Both the position numbers and the translations under genes were made by a program. The notes under the pieces are model-generated. The model saw nothing but the letters and a program-made list of their open reading frames with translations. It made no database searches and had not been told where the DNA came from. A DNA stretch of 51,927 nt from contig CAJASX010000012.1 in assembly GCA_903944725.1 (NCBI GenBank), positions 1-51,927 on the forward strand, in the 5' to 3' direction. How positions within the stretch are numbered: position 1 is the first letter of the stretch; every line of letters starts with the position of its first letter. The DNA comes from an uncultured beta proteobacterium. GTDB taxonomy: Bacteria > Pseudomonadota > Gammaproteobacteria > Burkholderiales > Burkholderiaceae. Shown here piece after piece: positions 51,273-51,927 of this stretch.

Positions 51273-51308
51273 AGGCTTTTTAACACTGCTATAAAGCCAG
51301 AAAAGCCT
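51273..51308 (-). other. Hairpin at the start of the predicted rplC transcript
   Basis: AGGCTTTT (51308-51301 on the minus strand) pairs perfectly with AAAAGCCT (51280-51273) around a 20-nt loop. The first arm begins at the predicted transcription start, so the RNA would open with this stem; AATTTTG follows it. It may protect the 5' end or be an attenuator. In E. coli L4 acts on an S10 leader, but this structure does not obviously resemble it. Confidence 0.5.
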
Positions 51309-51311
51309 ATG

Positions 51312-51340
51312 ATTCTATCCCAAATTAACTTGCTTAGCAA
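51312..51340 (-). promoter_or_regulatory. Sigma-70 promoter upstream of rplC
   Basis: On the minus strand TTGCTA (51340-51335), a 17-nt spacer and TAGAAT (51317-51312) form a good sigma-70 promoter. It lies in the 202-nt spacer between rpsJ and rplC, giving a leader of about 150 nt. Thus rplC to rpsQ can be made apart from tuf-rpsJ. The -10 and following bases match the rplN promoter (TAGAATCATAGGCTTTTC). Confidence 0.8.
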
Positions 51341-51360
51341 GAAAACTAGCTTGTAAAGCC

Positions 51361-51672
51361 TTACTGCAGCTTAATTTCAACATCTACACCCGCTGGTAAA
51401 TCAAGCTTCATCAAAGCATCAACAGTTTTTTCAGTTGGATCAACGATATCCATTAAACGTAAATGGGTACGGATTTCCATCTGGTCACGAGATGTTTTAT
51501 TAACATGCGGTGAACGCAGTAAATCAAACCGCTCAATTCTGGTTGGTAAAGGCACAGGACCTTTAACTACCGCACCAGTGCGCTTTGCAGTATCAACAAT
51601 CTCAGCCGCAGATTGATCGATTAACCGATAATCAAATGCCTTAAGACGAATACGAATTTTTTGGTTTTGCAT
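51361..51672 (-). CDS. rpsJ: 30S ribosomal protein S10 (NusE)
   Basis: S10 is a 30S head protein and, as NusE, part of antitermination complexes. The 103-residue product starts [20 protein letters not shown] and has [20 protein letters not shown] and ends [10 protein letters not shown]. The frame opens at 51690, but the ATG at 51672 is the family start, with GGAAA upstream. It lies downstream of tuf; a long spacer with a promoter separates it from rplC. Confidence 0.98.
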   Translation of the reverse strand: MQNQKIRIRLKAFDYRLIDQSAAEIVDTAKRTGAVVKGPVPLPTRIERFDLLRSPHVNKTSRDQMEIRTHLRLMDIVDPTEKTVDALMKLDLPAGVDVEIKLQ

Positions 51673-51724
51673 AATTTTTCCAAAGAGCAATGCGGTGCTG
51701 CCGCGTTTATTAATCTAAAGAGCG

Positions 51725-51753
51725 CACTCTGCTTTGCAGCACAAAGCAGAGTG
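51725..51753 (-). terminator. Perfect 12-bp hairpin between tuf and rpsJ
   Basis: CACTCTGCTTTG (51725-51736) and CAAAGCAGAGTG (51742-51753) form a perfect 12-bp stem with a 5-nt loop. On the transcribed minus strand only CGCTCTTTAG follows, not a real T-run. It may be a partial terminator that lowers read-through from tuf to rpsJ, or an RNase processing site or 3'-end stabiliser for tuf mRNA. Confidence 0.6.
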
Positions 51754-51764
51754 AAGTGCAAACC

Positions 51765-51787
51765 GAAAACTAAAAACTAAAAACTAA
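51765..51787. repeat. Heptanucleotide repeat after tuf
   Basis: About three copies of AAAACTA/AAAAACT lie between the tuf stop and the hairpin, read TTTTTAG in the transcript. A short slippage-prone repeat; such tracts vary among strains. No function is evident. Confidence 0.6.
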
Positions 51788-51797
51788 ATCAAAAACC

Positions 51798-51927
51798 CTA
51801 AGCTAAAATCTTTGCAACTACACCAGCGCCTACCGTACGACCGCCTTCGCGGATGGCAAACCGTAAACCTTCTTCCATGGCGATAGGGGCGATGAGCTTC
51901 ACCGTAATGGTTACGTTATCGCCTGGC
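51798..51927 (-). CDS. tuf: Elongation factor Tu, C-terminal end (cut by window edge)
   Basis: The last 42 codons of EF-Tu are in the window: [20 protein letters not shown], then [20 protein letters not shown] and LA, the beta-barrel domain 3 that binds aminoacyl-tRNA and EF-Ts. tuf before rpsJ joins the str and S10 operons as in other betaproteobacteria, which commonly carry a second tuf elsewhere. Confidence 0.97.
   Translation of the reverse strand, partial: PGDNVTITVKLIAPIAMEEGLRFAIREGGRTVGAGVVAKILA

Overview
The window is chromosomal core DNA of a betaproteobacterium of the order Burkholderiales. The low G+C by eye (about mid-40s percent), the protein sequences and the gene neighbourhoods point to Polynucleobacter or a close relative. 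This rests on recognisable families: short-form HisG, monofunctional HisB, mlaFEDACB with mlaA inside the operon, a Burkholderia-type porin, HemB without zinc cysteines, and ribosomal protein S3 with a long tail. No database search was possible. Almost every gene is intact; no pseudogene, tRNA, rRNA or CRISPR array was seen.

Layout, left to right. (1) 1-1819: the start of an outer-membrane porin (minus strand) diverges from a Sel1/TPR-repeat protein. (2) 1852-7625, minus strand: hisB-hisH-hisA-hisF-hisI-hisE-hinT-tatA-tatB-tatC. (3) 7731-8795, plus strand: hisC, alone and backwards between hisB and hisD. (4) 8813-27227, minus strand, an almost unbroken 18-kb run in transcription order: mrcA, a REP-associated tyrosine transposase (RAYT), gltB, gltD, mlaF-E-D-A-C-B, a two-gene ABC exporter, a bolA-family gene, murA, hisG, hisD. 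(5) 27327-30837, plus strand: a membrane/coiled-coil protein, a short PilQ/HofQ-type secretin, aroK, aroB. (6) 30855-35412: cyaY (minus), an LptM-like lipoprotein and lysA (plus), a di-haem cytochrome c (minus), engB and hemB (plus). (7) 35449-37158, minus: dsbD. (8) 37181-51927, minus: the tuf/S10/spc/alpha ribosomal super-cluster, from the end of tuf down to rplQ, closed by a strong UUCG-loop terminator.

Functions fit together in blocks. The his genes make histidine from PRPP and ATP. The Tat genes export folded proteins. The mla genes move phospholipid between the two membranes and keep the outer leaflet asymmetric; murA and mrcA begin and finish peptidoglycan. gltBD assimilates ammonia, aroK/aroB feed aromatic synthesis, lysA ends lysine synthesis and hemB makes porphobilinogen. 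The last third encodes ribosomal proteins, IF-1, SecY and the RNA polymerase alpha subunit.

No clearly new system stands out. The points most worth a second look are rearrangements and regulatory structure: hisC reversed inside the his cluster with a 40-nt G-free leader; a RAYT with its own inverted repeat at what looks like the breakpoint of an inverted mrcA-pil-aroK-aroB block; a pilus locus reduced to two genes; two ribosomal promoters (before rplN and before rplC) sharing an 18-nt element from the -10 into the transcript; and a structured rpsK-rpsD spacer.
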